A stretch of 11,614 nucleotides of DNA from positions 1-11,614 of the forward strand of contig JAFMIS010000035.1 of NCBI GenBank assembly GCA_017853915.1, read 5' to 3'. Made by a program: the position numbers and the translations under genes. Under the pieces are notes generated by a model. That model was not told the origin of the DNA, ran no database searches, and saw nothing but the letters and a program-made list of their open reading frames with translations. Below are positions 1-7,192 of this stretch, piece by piece (within the stretch, counting starts at the first letter, position 1; each line of letters begins with the position of its first letter). Origin of the DNA: a bacterium. GTDB lineage: Bacteria > Bdellovibrionota_C > UBA2361 > OMII01.

Positions 1-765
1 AATGGCGATCTGCTCTCCGCAAATACGACCCGCGATTCGGGTGAAGGCCTGACCAGCCTTGGATTTGGGGTTGTACACAACCGGCTCACCGCAGTTTGCC
101 GCCACGATGATCTGCTCATCGCGCTCGATTACCCCAAGTATCTCGATCCCCAAGATGTCCTGAACATCCTTCACTGAAAGCATGTCGCCTCGACGTACCA
201 TGTCAAAGTCGATGCGGTTAATGATCAGGCGCGATTCGATCCCCTTTGAGGAGAGTAGGCCCACCACTCGGTCAGCATCGCGAATAGCTGATACCTCAGG
301 GGTGGTAACTACGACCGCTGAGTCGGCGCCTGCGCAAGCGTTGCGGAAGCCCTGCTCGATACCAGCCGGAGAGTCGATCAAGATATAGTGAAACTCGCGC
401 TTGAACTGCTCAAGCACGAAGCGAACCTCAGCCTCGTCAATCACGTCCTTGTCGTCTGTCTGTGACGCCGGCAGGAGATAGAGGTTGTTTGACTTCTTCG
501 ACTTGATTATCGCCTGAGATGGTTTGCAGATCTTCTTGGCAACATCAACGATATTGAACACGATCCGGTTCTCAAGACCCAAGATTACGTCGAGGTTACG
601 TAGTCCGATATCGGCGTCGATAACCAGTACCCGCTGGCCGCGCAGAGCGAGAGCAGCCCCCAAGCTCGCAGTTGTTGTGGTTTTACCCACTCCGCCCTTA
701 CCCGAGGTAACGACGATCGCCTCTCCGACATCTTTCTTGCCGCCAGTGCCTAATTTACTGTTCAT
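1..765 (-). CDS. minD: MinD, septum site-determining ATPase (3' end cut off by window)
   Basis: MinD is a ParA-type ATPase that dimerises with ATP on the inner membrane and recruits MinC to block FtsZ ring assembly away from mid-cell. The 255 visible residues begin MNSKLGTGGKKDVGEAIVVT. The deviant Walker A motif SGKGGVGKTT covers residues 21-30, with signature lysine K23 and catalytic-loop K28. The switch I-like stretch DADIGLRNLD is at 50-59 and the switch II motif DSPAG at 131-135. The N-terminus is about 12 residues longer than in E. coli MinD. Only the last few residues, including the expected C-terminal membrane-targeting helix, should lie beyond the window. The ATG at 765 has a Shine-Dalgarno GGGAG (773-777) 7 nt upstream, inside the end of minC. 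Only 4 nt separate the two genes, so translation is probably coupled. Whether minE follows cannot be seen. Confidence 0.96.
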   Translation of the reverse strand, partial: MNSKLGTGGKKDVGEAIVVTSGKGGVGKTTTTASLGAALALRGQRVLVIDADIGLRNLDVILGLENRIVFNIVDVAKKICKPSQAIIKSKKSNNLYLLPASQTDDKDVIDEAEVRFVLEQFKREFHYILIDSPAGIEQGFRNACAGADSAVVVTTPEVSAIRDADRVVGLLSSKGIESRLIINRIDFDMVRRGDMLSVKDVQDILGIEILGVIERDEQIIVAANCGEPVVYNPKSKAGQAFTRIAGRICGEQIAI

Positions 766-769
766 TTAG

Positions 770-1750
770 CTACTCCCTTCTACGTACCCAAACAGTTCGA
801 GATTGGTAAGGTTCTACAACGATCATATTGCCGTCCACGCGCGCTACTTCCGGCAGACCCCCACGAGGGGTGCTTTCTTCGTGTTCAGCGCCAGAGCCAC
901 GCGATATTACCAGCCCGATTCGGAGCTGAGTTGGTCGCAGGTTCAGACTAAAGATCACTCGACCTCCACCACTCTCGTCGTATGCCCCTGCGTGCGCTAT
1001 GCCCCGCAGAGTTCCTAAGATCACAACATCGCCGCCAGCGATAACTTCAGCCCCTGAATTTACATCTCCGAAGACGACTATAGAGTGCTCCGTCTCGATT
1101 TTCTGACCAGAGCGCAGCGTTCCGTAAATAATACGAGCATCTGGGTCGTCCCACGCCAGCGGGTTGGTTGTCCCACTGCGTGACTCAAAAGCCTCTATGC
1201 CATCAAAAAGACTTACGTTTTTATCCTGTTGCGAGGGCGCGCGCTTGGTTGTCGTGGAGCGGCCTCCACCAACAACTGAGAACCCTGGCGGCTCAAAATC
1301 ATCCTGCACACGGGTTGATTCCACCGTGGGCTGCTTTGGAGCCGCTTGCGGCTTCATCTTCGATGCCCGCACTGACACCGAGAACTCAGTTGAGAGGATG
1401 GTAGTGAGATTCTGAATCACCGCATCTTCTGGGCGCTTACCGACCCATTCGAAAGCGATGTCGTTCCCTGAAAGAAACGACCTGCGCGAGGCGAGAAATT
1501 CTCTCACTGCAAACACGAGATCCTCAGTTCCTACACGTCCATCAACGCGCAGCACGAGACCCTCTGCGGTTCCACGAGCTGTGATAACACTGCTGCGCTC
1601 CTCCGCCTTCCTTTCGGCCGCCGCCCTTCTATCATCTGGAGGGGTGTTATTTTTATCGTCCGGCAAGCCCGATTGAGGGCCTACAAGTGAGCCTGAGGTC
1701 GCGATGTCCGCACTCTCGAAACCCTCGTCTTCGTTAAACGGGTTGGTCAT
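770..1750 (-). CDS. minC: MinC, septum formation inhibitor (long form)
   Basis: MinC is the FtsZ antagonist of the Min system and acts at the membrane when bound to MinD. The protein has 326 residues, against about 230 in E. coli. Residues 52-131 resemble the MinC N-terminal, FtsZ-inhibiting domain. Residues 205-285 are a clear MinC C-terminal beta-helix domain, with the RSGQ motif (213-216), VVFGDVNSGAEVIAGGDV and GTLRGIAHAGA, which mediates dimerisation and MinD binding. The extra length is a charged, disordered-looking N-terminus (1-50), a linker rich in Pro, Ser and Thr (132-200) and a C-terminal tail (286-326). The start at 1750 has only a weak AAGAG Shine-Dalgarno about 8 nt upstream, within a direct repeat. 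minD follows after 4 nt. The identification is firm; the role of the extensions is unknown. Confidence 0.93.
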   Translation of the reverse strand: MTNPFNEDEGFESADIATSGSLVGPQSGLPDDKNNTPPDDRRAAAERKAEERSSVITARGTAEGLVLRVDGRVGTEDLVFAVREFLASRRSFLSGNDIAFEWVGKRPEDAVIQNLTTILSTEFSVSVRASKMKPQAAPKQPTVESTRVQDDFEPPGFSVVGGGRSTTTKRAPSQQDKNVSLFDGIEAFESRSGTTNPLAWDDPDARIIYGTLRSGQKIETEHSIVVFGDVNSGAEVIAGGDVVILGTLRGIAHAGAYDESGGGRVIFSLNLRPTQLRIGLVISRGSGAEHEESTPRGGLPEVARVDGNMIVVEPYQSRTVWVRRRE

Positions 1751-1755
1751 AGAAT

Positions 1756-1784
1756 TGACTCTTTACTTCGGTGACTCTTTACTT
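1756..1784 (-). repeat. Tandem 13-bp direct repeat at the minC ribosome binding region
   Basis: The plus-strand unit TGACTCTTTACTT occurs at 1756-1768 and again at 1772-1784, a period of 16 bp. Read on the minC strand it is AAGTAAAGAGTCA twice. The copy nearer the gene supplies the weak AAGAG Shine-Dalgarno for the minC ATG at 1750. It may be a simple duplication, a protein-binding repeat or a duplicated ribosome-standby site; the sequence alone does not decide. Confidence 0.75.
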
Positions 1785-1789
1785 TGGCG

Positions 1790-2035
1790 ATAGTTATTTC
1801 GAAGTCTGGCGTCGAGCTCCCCATACTAGAACTGCTCCCTTGAACTTTCCAGAACAAAGTTTAGACCCCGAAGAGAAACATTACGGGAACCGGCCCGTCG
1901 TTGTAACTCCTCAGACTTGGTACCTCATGAGGGTTTGTACCCCTCACCAAGCATCCCGTGTCCGCCCGTGTTCATGTAGGAAAGGGCCAAGAGGAAAAGG
2001 TTCTTGGAGCGCTATCCGGAACAACTACTTACTTT
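1790..2035 (-). ncRNA. Candidate structured RNA or structured minC leader (6S-like outline)
   Basis: No convincing reading frame occupies this stretch, but the minus-strand transcript from the promoter at 2042-2071 folds by eye into one elongated, interrupted hairpin. The outer stem pairs 2017-2027 with 1791-1801 (11 positions, one mismatch, one G-U). The second stem pairs GCTCC, GAAC and TTTCC within 1993-2010 with 1834-1850, with a symmetric A-rich internal loop. The third stem pairs ACAT and ACGGG within 1965-1977 with 1878-1887. The apical hairpin spans 1916-1951 (CTTGGT/ACCAAG around GAGGG/CCCTC). A side hairpin may form at about 1804-1828. Length, a single stem with a large central bubble, and a strong promoter resemble 6S RNA (ssrS). 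A few short stretches (TTGGTGAG, GTTCAAGG) also occur in E. coli 6S, which is weak evidence. No terminator separates it from minC, 40 nt downstream, so a long 5' leader is the main alternative. Confidence 0.45.
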
Positions 2036-2041
2036 AAGTCG

Positions 2042-2071
2042 CTTATAGCAAAGCCGCGATCGGCTCGTCAA
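2042..2071 (-). promoter_or_regulatory. Sigma70-type promoter reading toward minC
   Basis: On the minus strand a -35 box TTGACG (2066-2071) and a -10 box TATAAG (2042-2047) are separated by 18 bp. An A/T-rich stretch lies just upstream (2072-2097) and could act as an UP element. The predicted start of transcription is near 2035, just before the outer stem of the structured RNA. It is about 285 nt from the minC ATG, and no better promoter was seen nearer to minC. Confidence 0.6.
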
Positions 2072-2294
2072 CAAACAAGTGTTGAAAATAAAAAATTCTG
2101 GTCAGTGAAAACACTTGACGAATTTTTTTCTTGTGCTTTTCCGACCCTTTTTTTCGGACGCGCAGTGAGACTCTTTTGAGTATCGAGTGTGGCGCTTGTA
2201 GTACGTAATGAGATCCATCGCGGCCGCGGTCTAACGTACCTCGAGCATATAAAAGCGATTGCGGTGGAGTTACTTGTCGAGCCATAGTGCCACC
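2072..2294. other. Divergent intergenic region between the minC promoter and pgpA
   Basis: This stretch separates two divergent transcripts. Its left part is A/T-rich with T-tracts near 2123-2129 and 2150-2156. A poor plus-strand promoter match is TTGAGT (2176-2181) and TAGTAC (2199-2204) with a 17-bp spacer, and TATAAA occurs at 2248-2253 without a good -35 box. Either could serve pgpA, but neither is convincing. A Shine-Dalgarno-like GGTGGAG lies at 2263-2269. No gene is seen. Confidence 0.4.
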
Positions 2295-2777
2295 ATGCTT
2301 TCTCGTTTCCTCCATTTCATCGCTGTTTGGGTAAGTTCCGGGTTCGGTAGTGGCTATTCGCTGCGAGCCCCCGGCACTGTGGGCAGTGTAGCCGCGCTAA
2401 TTTTCTGGGTTATGGTAGCGAGGCTTGAGATGCTCCAATCGCTGACAAGCCAGATCGCGCTGGCAGGCGTCACAACGATCGTCGGAACGATAGCTGTTTT
2501 CTTCGCTATGAGGAGAGAGTCATCCGAAGACCCTCAATGGATCGTGATCGATGAGTGGGCCGGGTTGTTTATCGCGTTAGTAGGGCTGCAGCCATCGCAG
2601 TGGGTGTTGGTACTAGTTGCCTGGGTTTCGTTTCGTTTCTTTGATGTCAGTAAGATCGGTCCGGTGGGTGTCGCTGAGAGGGTGCCCGGGGCGGTGGGAA
2701 TTATGGGTGATGACGTCGTAGCGGGGCTATTAGCGGGAGCCGTAGTGTGGATAGCAAGAGTAGCACTGCCTCTGTGA
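2295..2777 (+). CDS. pgpA: PgpA, phosphatidylglycerophosphatase A
   Basis: This inner-membrane enzyme removes phosphate from phosphatidylglycerophosphate to give phosphatidylglycerol. The 160-residue reading shows the PgpA family signatures in order: GFGSGYSLRAPGTVGS (16-31), IDEWAG (85-90), FRFFDVSKIGP (113-123) and PGAVGIMGDDVVAG (131-144), whose acidic residues are the likely metal and substrate ligands. Hydrophobic segments lie at about 28-44, 56-71, 90-110 and 140-158. The start is uncertain. The ATG at 2295 has no clear Shine-Dalgarno; a TTG at 2274 lies 4 nt after GGTGGAG (2263-2269) and would add 7 residues, giving a length nearer E. coli PgpA. A further TTG at 2259 is also open. The next gene begins 34 nt downstream on the same strand. 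Confidence 0.9.
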   Translation: MLSRFLHFIAVWVSSGFGSGYSLRAPGTVGSVAALIFWVMVARLEMLQSLTSQIALAGVTTIVGTIAVFFAMRRESSEDPQWIVIDEWAGLFIALVGLQPSQWVLVLVAWVSFRFFDVSKIGPVGVAERVPGAVGIMGDDVVAGLLAGAVVWIARVALPL

Positions 2778-2811
2778 TCAATTAGCAACGGCTCATGAGG
2801 CTCGCGGAGTT

Positions 2812-3927
2812 GTGAAAAAAGATCTCCCATCACTTACAAAACAGACAACGAAAAATTTTCTAATTCTGATGATCGGGCTCTCGACTCTACTTGCCGGATG
2901 TTCGCCTGGGTATGTTCTTCAGGCTGCGTACGAACAGGGAAGGATTCTCATAGGCCGACGACCGATTGAGCAGGTCATTCTTGATCCTGAAACCGATTCG
3001 AATGATAGAGAGAAGCTTCGCCTCGTGTTGCGCGCGCGTGAATTTGGATCAGAACGCGTGGGGCTCACTACAGGAAGGTCATTTACTGCCTACACTGATA
3101 TTGGCAAGGACACCCTGGCGTGGATAGTAATCGCCTCGCGCAGAGACTCCTTCTCGCTCTACACATGGTGGTTTCCGATTGTGGGAACGGTGCCGTACAA
3201 GGGCTTCTTCAATGAAGAGTCGGCGAAGAGCCAGGCGCGCGACCTTGAAGCGCTCGGGTATGAGAGCTCCGTGCGCGGCACCGAGGCTTTTAGCACCCTG
3301 GGGTGGTTTAACGATCCGGTGCTTTCAACAACTCTCAAGAATCCACCCTCAAGGATCGTGAATACCGTGCTGCATGAGAGCGTTCACTCAACGGTATGGA
3401 TTAAGAATAACGTCGCGTTCAATGAGAGTTTAGCCAATTTCGTCGGCTCGCAGGCCGCGCTTGAGTTTTTCGCCAACGAGGAGGCGGAGTGTCGCGGCGC
3501 CGGACGGACATGTGATCTGCTGGCGCAATCTCGTCAGCAGGCAGAGCGTGATCTCGCTTTTCAATTGGAGTTTGGCGATACGGTGAGTCAACTTATCGAG
3601 AAACTTGAAGCCCTCTACGCTCGCACGGACGTCAGTAGCGAGGAGAAGATCTCAAAGCGTGAAGAGATATTCGCTCAAGGGGTGGCGCCCTTTCACGCGC
3701 GCTACCCAAAAGCGACCGTGCTACAGAAGATCAATAACGCCGAGATCGTCCAATTCAAGCTGTACCTCACAAAACTCAGACTTTTTGAGAAATTGTATGC
3801 CCAATCGGATCGAAATTGGGATACATTCTTCGCGCGTATTCGTGCTGCGCGGACGGCGAGTGAGGCTGATAGTGCCGCGGATCCGTTCGTCGTGTTGGAA
3901 AAGGAGATTCATGACACCGTTCGCTGA
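2812..3927 (+). CDS. Lipoprotein of the COG4324 predicted aminopeptidase family
   Basis: This is a putative zinc aminopeptidase anchored as a lipoprotein; no member with a proven substrate is known to me. The 371 residues begin with a basic n-region, a hydrophobic segment (16-28) and the lipobox LLAGC, giving Cys30 as the lipidated residue. The family signature is complete: FPIVGTVPYKGFF (121-133), YESSVRGTEAFSTLGWFNDPVLST (150-173, noted by position), zinc-binding HESVH (188-192) and FNES (203-206), where E205 is the likely third ligand. The C-terminal third is helical and charged. The start is a GTG with GGAG (2806-2809) only 2 nt away; it gives a typical MKK signal peptide. The end overlaps pyrF by 17 nt, so the two are probably co-translated, although their functions are unrelated. 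Confidence 0.9.
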   Translation: MKKDLPSLTKQTTKNFLILMIGLSTLLAGCSPGYVLQAAYEQGRILIGRRPIEQVILDPETDSNDREKLRLVLRAREFGSERVGLTTGRSFTAYTDIGKDTLAWIVIASRRDSFSLYTWWFPIVGTVPYKGFFNEESAKSQARDLEALGYESSVRGTEAFSTLGWFNDPVLSTTLKNPPSRIVNTVLHESVHSTVWIKNNVAFNESLANFVGSQAALEFFANEEAECRGAGRTCDLLAQSRQQAERDLAFQLEFGDTVSQLIEKLEALYARTDVSSEEKISKREEIFAQGVAPFHARYPKATVLQKINNAEIVQFKLYLTKLRLFEKLYAQSDRNWDTFFARIRAARTASEADSAADPFVVLEKEIHDTVR

Positions 3928-4840
3928 TAAGTTGTGCCGTTCCATCGACAAGACGGGTAGTTATCTCGTCGCCGGATGCGATCCGGTGTTGGAGGCTCTT
4001 CCTCCGTTTGTCGTGGAGGAATCCGCGCGCGGCGCTCAGGGTGATAGCGAACTGATCGAGAGGAGTCTTGGATTGTTCTGCGAAACATTTCTTTCTGCTG
4101 TCGCGGGACGGGTGGCGGCCATAAAACCTAACATCGCCTTTTTTGAGCAGTATGGATTGCCTGGTCTTACGGTTTTCTCGCGATTGTGTCGGAGCGCGCG
4201 CGAGAGGGATATTCCTGTCATCATTGATGCTAAGCGCGGCGATATTGGCTCCACGGCCGCGGCCTACAGCGCCACTTTTTTAGGACGCGCGATGGTTGGA
4301 GGGCGGTCTTTTCACGCTTTTGAGGGTGACGCGCTGACAGTGAATCCCTATCTTGGATTCGATACCCTTGAGCCGTTCATGAAAGATTGCGAGCAGTATG
4401 GCAAAGGGATCTTTGTGCTTGTTCAAACCTCAAACCCAGGAGCCCGAGATCTGCAAGGCTTGGTGAGTGGTGGAGCCTCGGTGAGTCAGCACGTCGCGCG
4501 CTGGCTTTCTCTTAACGCGACTCGACTCGCGGGAGCGAGCGGGTGGTCAGGAGTAGGGGCTGTTGTGGGCGCGTCGTACCCAGACGAGGCCAAGAAGCTG
4601 CGTGAGCATTTGCCCTCTAATTTCTTCCTTATTCCTGGATTCGGAGCTCAGGGCGCTGACGCGAAGGATTCGGTGGCGGGATTCGGAGTGGATTCCCGCG
4701 GCACAAAGGGGGGCGCTCTGGTTAATGTATCGAGAGGTCTGGTTCAGGGAACAGCGGCCAACTCTGAGGAACTGCATACCCTCATAACGACTAACGCGGA
4801 CCGATATAACGCCCAGTTACGCCAAGCAATCGCGGCCTAG
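3911..4840 (+). CDS. pyrF: Orotidine 5'-phosphate decarboxylase, type 2
   Basis: PyrF decarboxylates orotidine monophosphate to UMP, the last step of de novo pyrimidine synthesis, in the cytoplasm. The 309 residues match the longer type 2 subfamily rather than the E. coli type. Visible landmarks are GCDP (22-25), KPNIAFFEQ (72-80), the catalytic DAKRGD loop (106-111, with D106, K108 and D111), VNPYLGFD (144-151), QTSNPGA (172-178), the phosphate-binding IPGFGAQG (241-248) and NVSRG (272-276). I chose the ATG at 3911 because AAGGAG (3901-3906) lies 4 nt upstream and the family N-terminus starts there. The frame stays open upstream, but only as a shadow of the lipoprotein gene. The 17-nt overlap with that gene suggests coupling. 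Confidence 0.96.
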   Translation: MTPFADKLCRSIDKTGSYLVAGCDPVLEALPPFVVEESARGAQGDSELIERSLGLFCETFLSAVAGRVAAIKPNIAFFEQYGLPGLTVFSRLCRSARERDIPVIIDAKRGDIGSTAAAYSATFLGRAMVGGRSFHAFEGDALTVNPYLGFDTLEPFMKDCEQYGKGIFVLVQTSNPGARDLQGLVSGGASVSQHVARWLSLNATRLAGASGWSGVGAVVGASYPDEAKKLREHLPSNFFLIPGFGAQGADAKDSVAGFGVDSRGTKGGALVNVSRGLVQGTAANSEELHTLITTNADRYNAQLRQAIAA

Positions 4841-4934
4841 CAGGGGGGTATTTGACTTTGCGTCTTCCCTCACGCAGAGTCCTGACTCGAGATGTGGGTC
4901 GCGGTGGTAAGGATTCGGCATCTCTCAGACACGT

Positions 4935-7016
4935 ATGATCCCCAAGAATTCATCAAAAAATCCAACGCAGAAAGCTCCCGCGCTTGATCCGCTCGTCGGA
5001 GCGCTTGCTCAGTACGAGGATGATGGGCAGGTGCTTCTGGCGCTTCTGGTTGGAACCAAGAAGGATAAATATGTGGTTCTGACGGCGCGTGGGCGTGAGC
5101 TTGAGATGGCGCGCAATCGACTCTACATACTTCCCAAAAAAGATCTCTCCGCCCACACGACGAACTCGTCTCGAGTTGAGGCGCTTGAGAAGATCGCGTC
5201 CGCTATTGAGGCGGAGGTCACTAAGCTCTCCGTGAAAGAGGTGTGGACATTCCTGGCGGAAGAGCCGCGATGCTACTCGGTATCGGAGATCTGTAAGACT
5301 TATTTTGGCACTGACCTGCTTGAGCAGCACGCTGGGCTTCGAGTCGCGCTCATTCGGGAGCGGGTCCACTTTAAGCGCGATAGAGATCTCTTTGAGCCCC
5401 GACCGAAGCAGACGGTCGAGGATCTGATGAGAGCTGAAGAGGCTAAGGCTCGCAAAAAATCTCTGCGAGAGAATGCGCTGTCTTTTTTAGCCGGAAGAAG
5501 ATCGGAATCTCAAGAGCCGATACCGGCCGAGCTTCGTGACGCTATCAGACTACTTGAAGAGGAGGCTGCCTTGGTTGGTCACACAGATCCCGGTCGCCAG
5601 AAGGAAGCCAAGGAGTTCGTGCAGCTGTGCGCTCAGAAGATGCAGATTCCGGAGTCGATGCCTCTTGAGAAGCAGGCCTTTGAGGTTCTGCGGAGAGCTG
5701 GACTTTTCCACGAGCACACTAATCTGGCGTTTATTCGCCATGAGATCCCAGTCGAGCATGATCACGGGGCTATCGAGGCGGCAGAGCGCGTGAGGGCGCC
5801 TGCGGAACTTGAGGGGTATTCCGCCGCGGAGCGAGGCTTTCGGAGAGATTTGACTCGGGTGCGCTCCTTCACTATCGATGATGTCTCTACTCGTGACATG
5901 GATGATGCGCTCTCTCTTGAGCAAACCCGCGATGGCTTTGAGTTGGGGATCCATATCACCGATGTGACTACCGCGGTCGTTCCGGGCGAGGTTTTGGATA
6001 AAACAGCCCGCAGGCGTGCTACCTCGCTGTATTGCGCTGATCGCACGGTGAACATGCTGCCCGAGTTGTTGTCAGAGAGCTCGTTGAGTTTGGTAGTAGG
6101 AAAAGCGCGTCCGTGCATCTCCGTCATGGTTCGGCTCAGCCCTGGCTTTGAAATTCTCTCCACCGAGATTGTGCCGACATTTATTAAAGTCTCTGAGCGT
6201 TACACCTACGACGCGGTCGATGAGTTGCTGGAGCAGGGAGACCAAAGGCTGCTTACCCTTCATGATATAGCCGCGGCCTGCGAGGAGCGTAGGATTCGCA
6301 AGGGGGCTATGCGGGTGCACAAGCGCGAGTCGGTTCCTTTTTTTGAGAATGGCGCGATTCGGCTGTTGGAGATCGACGAAGACGCGCCCGCGCGCATGCT
6401 TGTGTCTGAGATGATGGTGCTCGCGAATTCGATCATGGCGTCATTCGCGGCCGAGCATAAGATACCGGCCTTGTTTCGTGGCCAGGAGCGCCCCGAGGAC
6501 GAAGTCTACGAGCGTGGGGGAAGCGCGCCAGAGGGTCCCGCCAAGGACTTTTCCGCCCGCACCAAGCTTAAAAAATCATCCGTGTCTTTCGAGCCCCATC
6601 ATCACGCTGGCCTTGGACTTGACGCCTATATTCAAGCCACGTCCCCCATTCGGCGCTACATGGACCTGATTCATCAACGACAGTTCATAGAGTATCTCCG
6701 GTCAGGGCGCCCGTGGATCAATCGTCACGAGCTGGAGCCGATCGCGGCTGAGGTTGATCTGTCCTTGCAAGCAGCTACCCTCGCTAGTCGTGAGACGAAG
6801 CGCTACTGGTTGTTGCGGTACCTTGAGCAGCGGGGGCGTGGGAAGCCGATCGAGGCTACGGTCGTGCGAGTTGATTTGAAATCGCCGCTTGTGGAGCTGG
6901 ATGAGGTCTACATCACCTCTCTCGTGCGCTTGCCGCAGAAGGTTAAGCTTGGCGATAGGATCTCGCTGAAAGTAACCGCTGTGGATCCGCACGGTGACTA
7001 TCTACGTCTTGGTTAA
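4935..7016 (+). CDS. RNB-domain 3'-5' exoribonuclease (RNase II/R family)
   Basis: This hydrolytic exoribonuclease would degrade RNA from the 3' end in the cytoplasm. The 693 residues have an atypical N-terminus (1-270) with weak resemblance to the winged-helix and beta-barrel parts of RNase II, including a lysine/glutamate-rich stretch (160-200). The catalytic RNB domain covers about 300-625. The acidic cluster TIDDVSTRDMDDAL (313-326) gives D315, D321, D323 and D324, with the same spacing as D201, D207, D209 and D210 of E. coli RNase II. MLPELLSESSLSL (374-386) and TSPIRRYMDLIHQR (569-582) carry further family residues. The C-terminus (638-692) looks like a short S1-type RNA-binding barrel without a lysine-rich tail. 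It resembles RNase II and plastid RNR1 more than E. coli RNase R. The Shine-Dalgarno before the ATG is poor, and the 94-nt gap from pyrF holds no clear promoter or terminator. Confidence 0.9.
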   Translation: MIPKNSSKNPTQKAPALDPLVGALAQYEDDGQVLLALLVGTKKDKYVVLTARGRELEMARNRLYILPKKDLSAHTTNSSRVEALEKIASAIEAEVTKLSVKEVWTFLAEEPRCYSVSEICKTYFGTDLLEQHAGLRVALIRERVHFKRDRDLFEPRPKQTVEDLMRAEEAKARKKSLRENALSFLAGRRSESQEPIPAELRDAIRLLEEEAALVGHTDPGRQKEAKEFVQLCAQKMQIPESMPLEKQAFEVLRRAGLFHEHTNLAFIRHEIPVEHDHGAIEAAERVRAPAELEGYSAAERGFRRDLTRVRSFTIDDVSTRDMDDALSLEQTRDGFELGIHITDVTTAVVPGEVLDKTARRRATSLYCADRTVNMLPELLSESSLSLVVGKARPCISVMVRLSPGFEILSTEIVPTFIKVSERYTYDAVDELLEQGDQRLLTLHDIAAACEERRIRKGAMRVHKRESVPFFENGAIRLLEIDEDAPARMLVSEMMVLANSIMASFAAEHKIPALFRGQERPEDEVYERGGSAPEGPAKDFSARTKLKKSSVSFEPHHHAGLGLDAYIQATSPIRRYMDLIHQRQFIEYLRSGRPWINRHELEPIAAEVDLSLQAATLASRETKRYWLLRYLEQRGRGKPIEATVVRVDLKSPLVELDEVYITSLVRLPQKVKLGDRISLKVTAVDPHGDYLRLG

Positions 7017-7031
7017 TTTTCACGTTGTATA

Positions 7032-7051
7032 GTCCGGAAATTATTTCGGAC
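7032..7051. repeat. Short hairpin downstream of the exoribonuclease gene
   Basis: GTCCGGAAATTATTTCGGAC forms five Watson-Crick pairs, a G-U pair and two A-T pairs around the loop ATTA, 15 nt after the exoribonuclease stop codon. It is placed like a terminator but no T-tract follows on either strand (the plus strand continues GGGGTAGGG). It is more likely an mRNA 3'-end stabilising hairpin or a weak terminator. Confidence 0.5.
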
Positions 7052-7065
7052 GGGGTAGGGCTGGG

Positions 7066-7160
7066 GCCCCGATATAATCTGAACGATTAATATTCGTGGT
7101 GGTGGACGACATTTCTGCGCCCGACTCTCGATCCTAATTTTTAATATCGGGGCGCCTGAT
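7066..7160. repeat. Diverged, shortened copy of the palindromic repeat pair
   Basis: GCCCCGATAT (7066-7075) is repeated perfectly inverted as ATATCGGGGC (7144-7153). The inside carries ACATTTCTGCGCCCGAC (7109-7125), which matches 10849-10865 at 16 of 17 bases. TATTCGT (7091-7097) and ATATAATC (7072-7079) also recur in the same order at 10841-10847 and 10817-10824. The right end GGGCGCCTGAT (7150-7160) equals 10993-11003. The element therefore has the same left and right ends as the repeat pair at 10817-11003, but only about half its length. It lies between the ends of two convergent genes. Confidence 0.65.
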
Positions 7161-7192
7161 CGGACGGCGATTCAGCATGTTCCGAGTTGATT

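Noticed and set aside
1790..2035. tmRNA, RNase P RNA or SRP RNA
   Set aside because: The characteristic conserved stretches of these RNAs (tRNA-like ends, GAGGAAAGTC-type P4, the SRP tetraloop motif) were not seen.
1771..2179. Short plus-strand frames across the region upstream of minC
   Set aside because: They have no ribosome site or recognisable sequence, and the same bases show end-to-end RNA pairing on the other strand.
2219..2245. GCGGCCGC and CTCGAG close together, resembling cloning sites
   Set aside because: The surrounding sequence continues naturally into pgpA and such hexamers and octamers occur by chance in GC-rich DNA; no vector sequence is seen.
3605..3910. Upstream extension of the pyrF frame
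   Set aside because: It lies entirely within the lipoprotein gene in another frame, and the family N-terminus and the AAGGAG site place the start at 3911.
4953..5369. 138-residue minus-strand reading frame inside the exoribonuclease gene, with similar ones at 5550-5954 and 5762-6163
   Set aside because: They are shadows of a well-supported gene, have basic low-quality composition and no ribosome site or family resemblance.
7032..7051. Intrinsic terminator of the exoribonuclease gene
   Set aside because: A hairpin exists but no T-tract follows on either strand, so I list it only as a hairpin.
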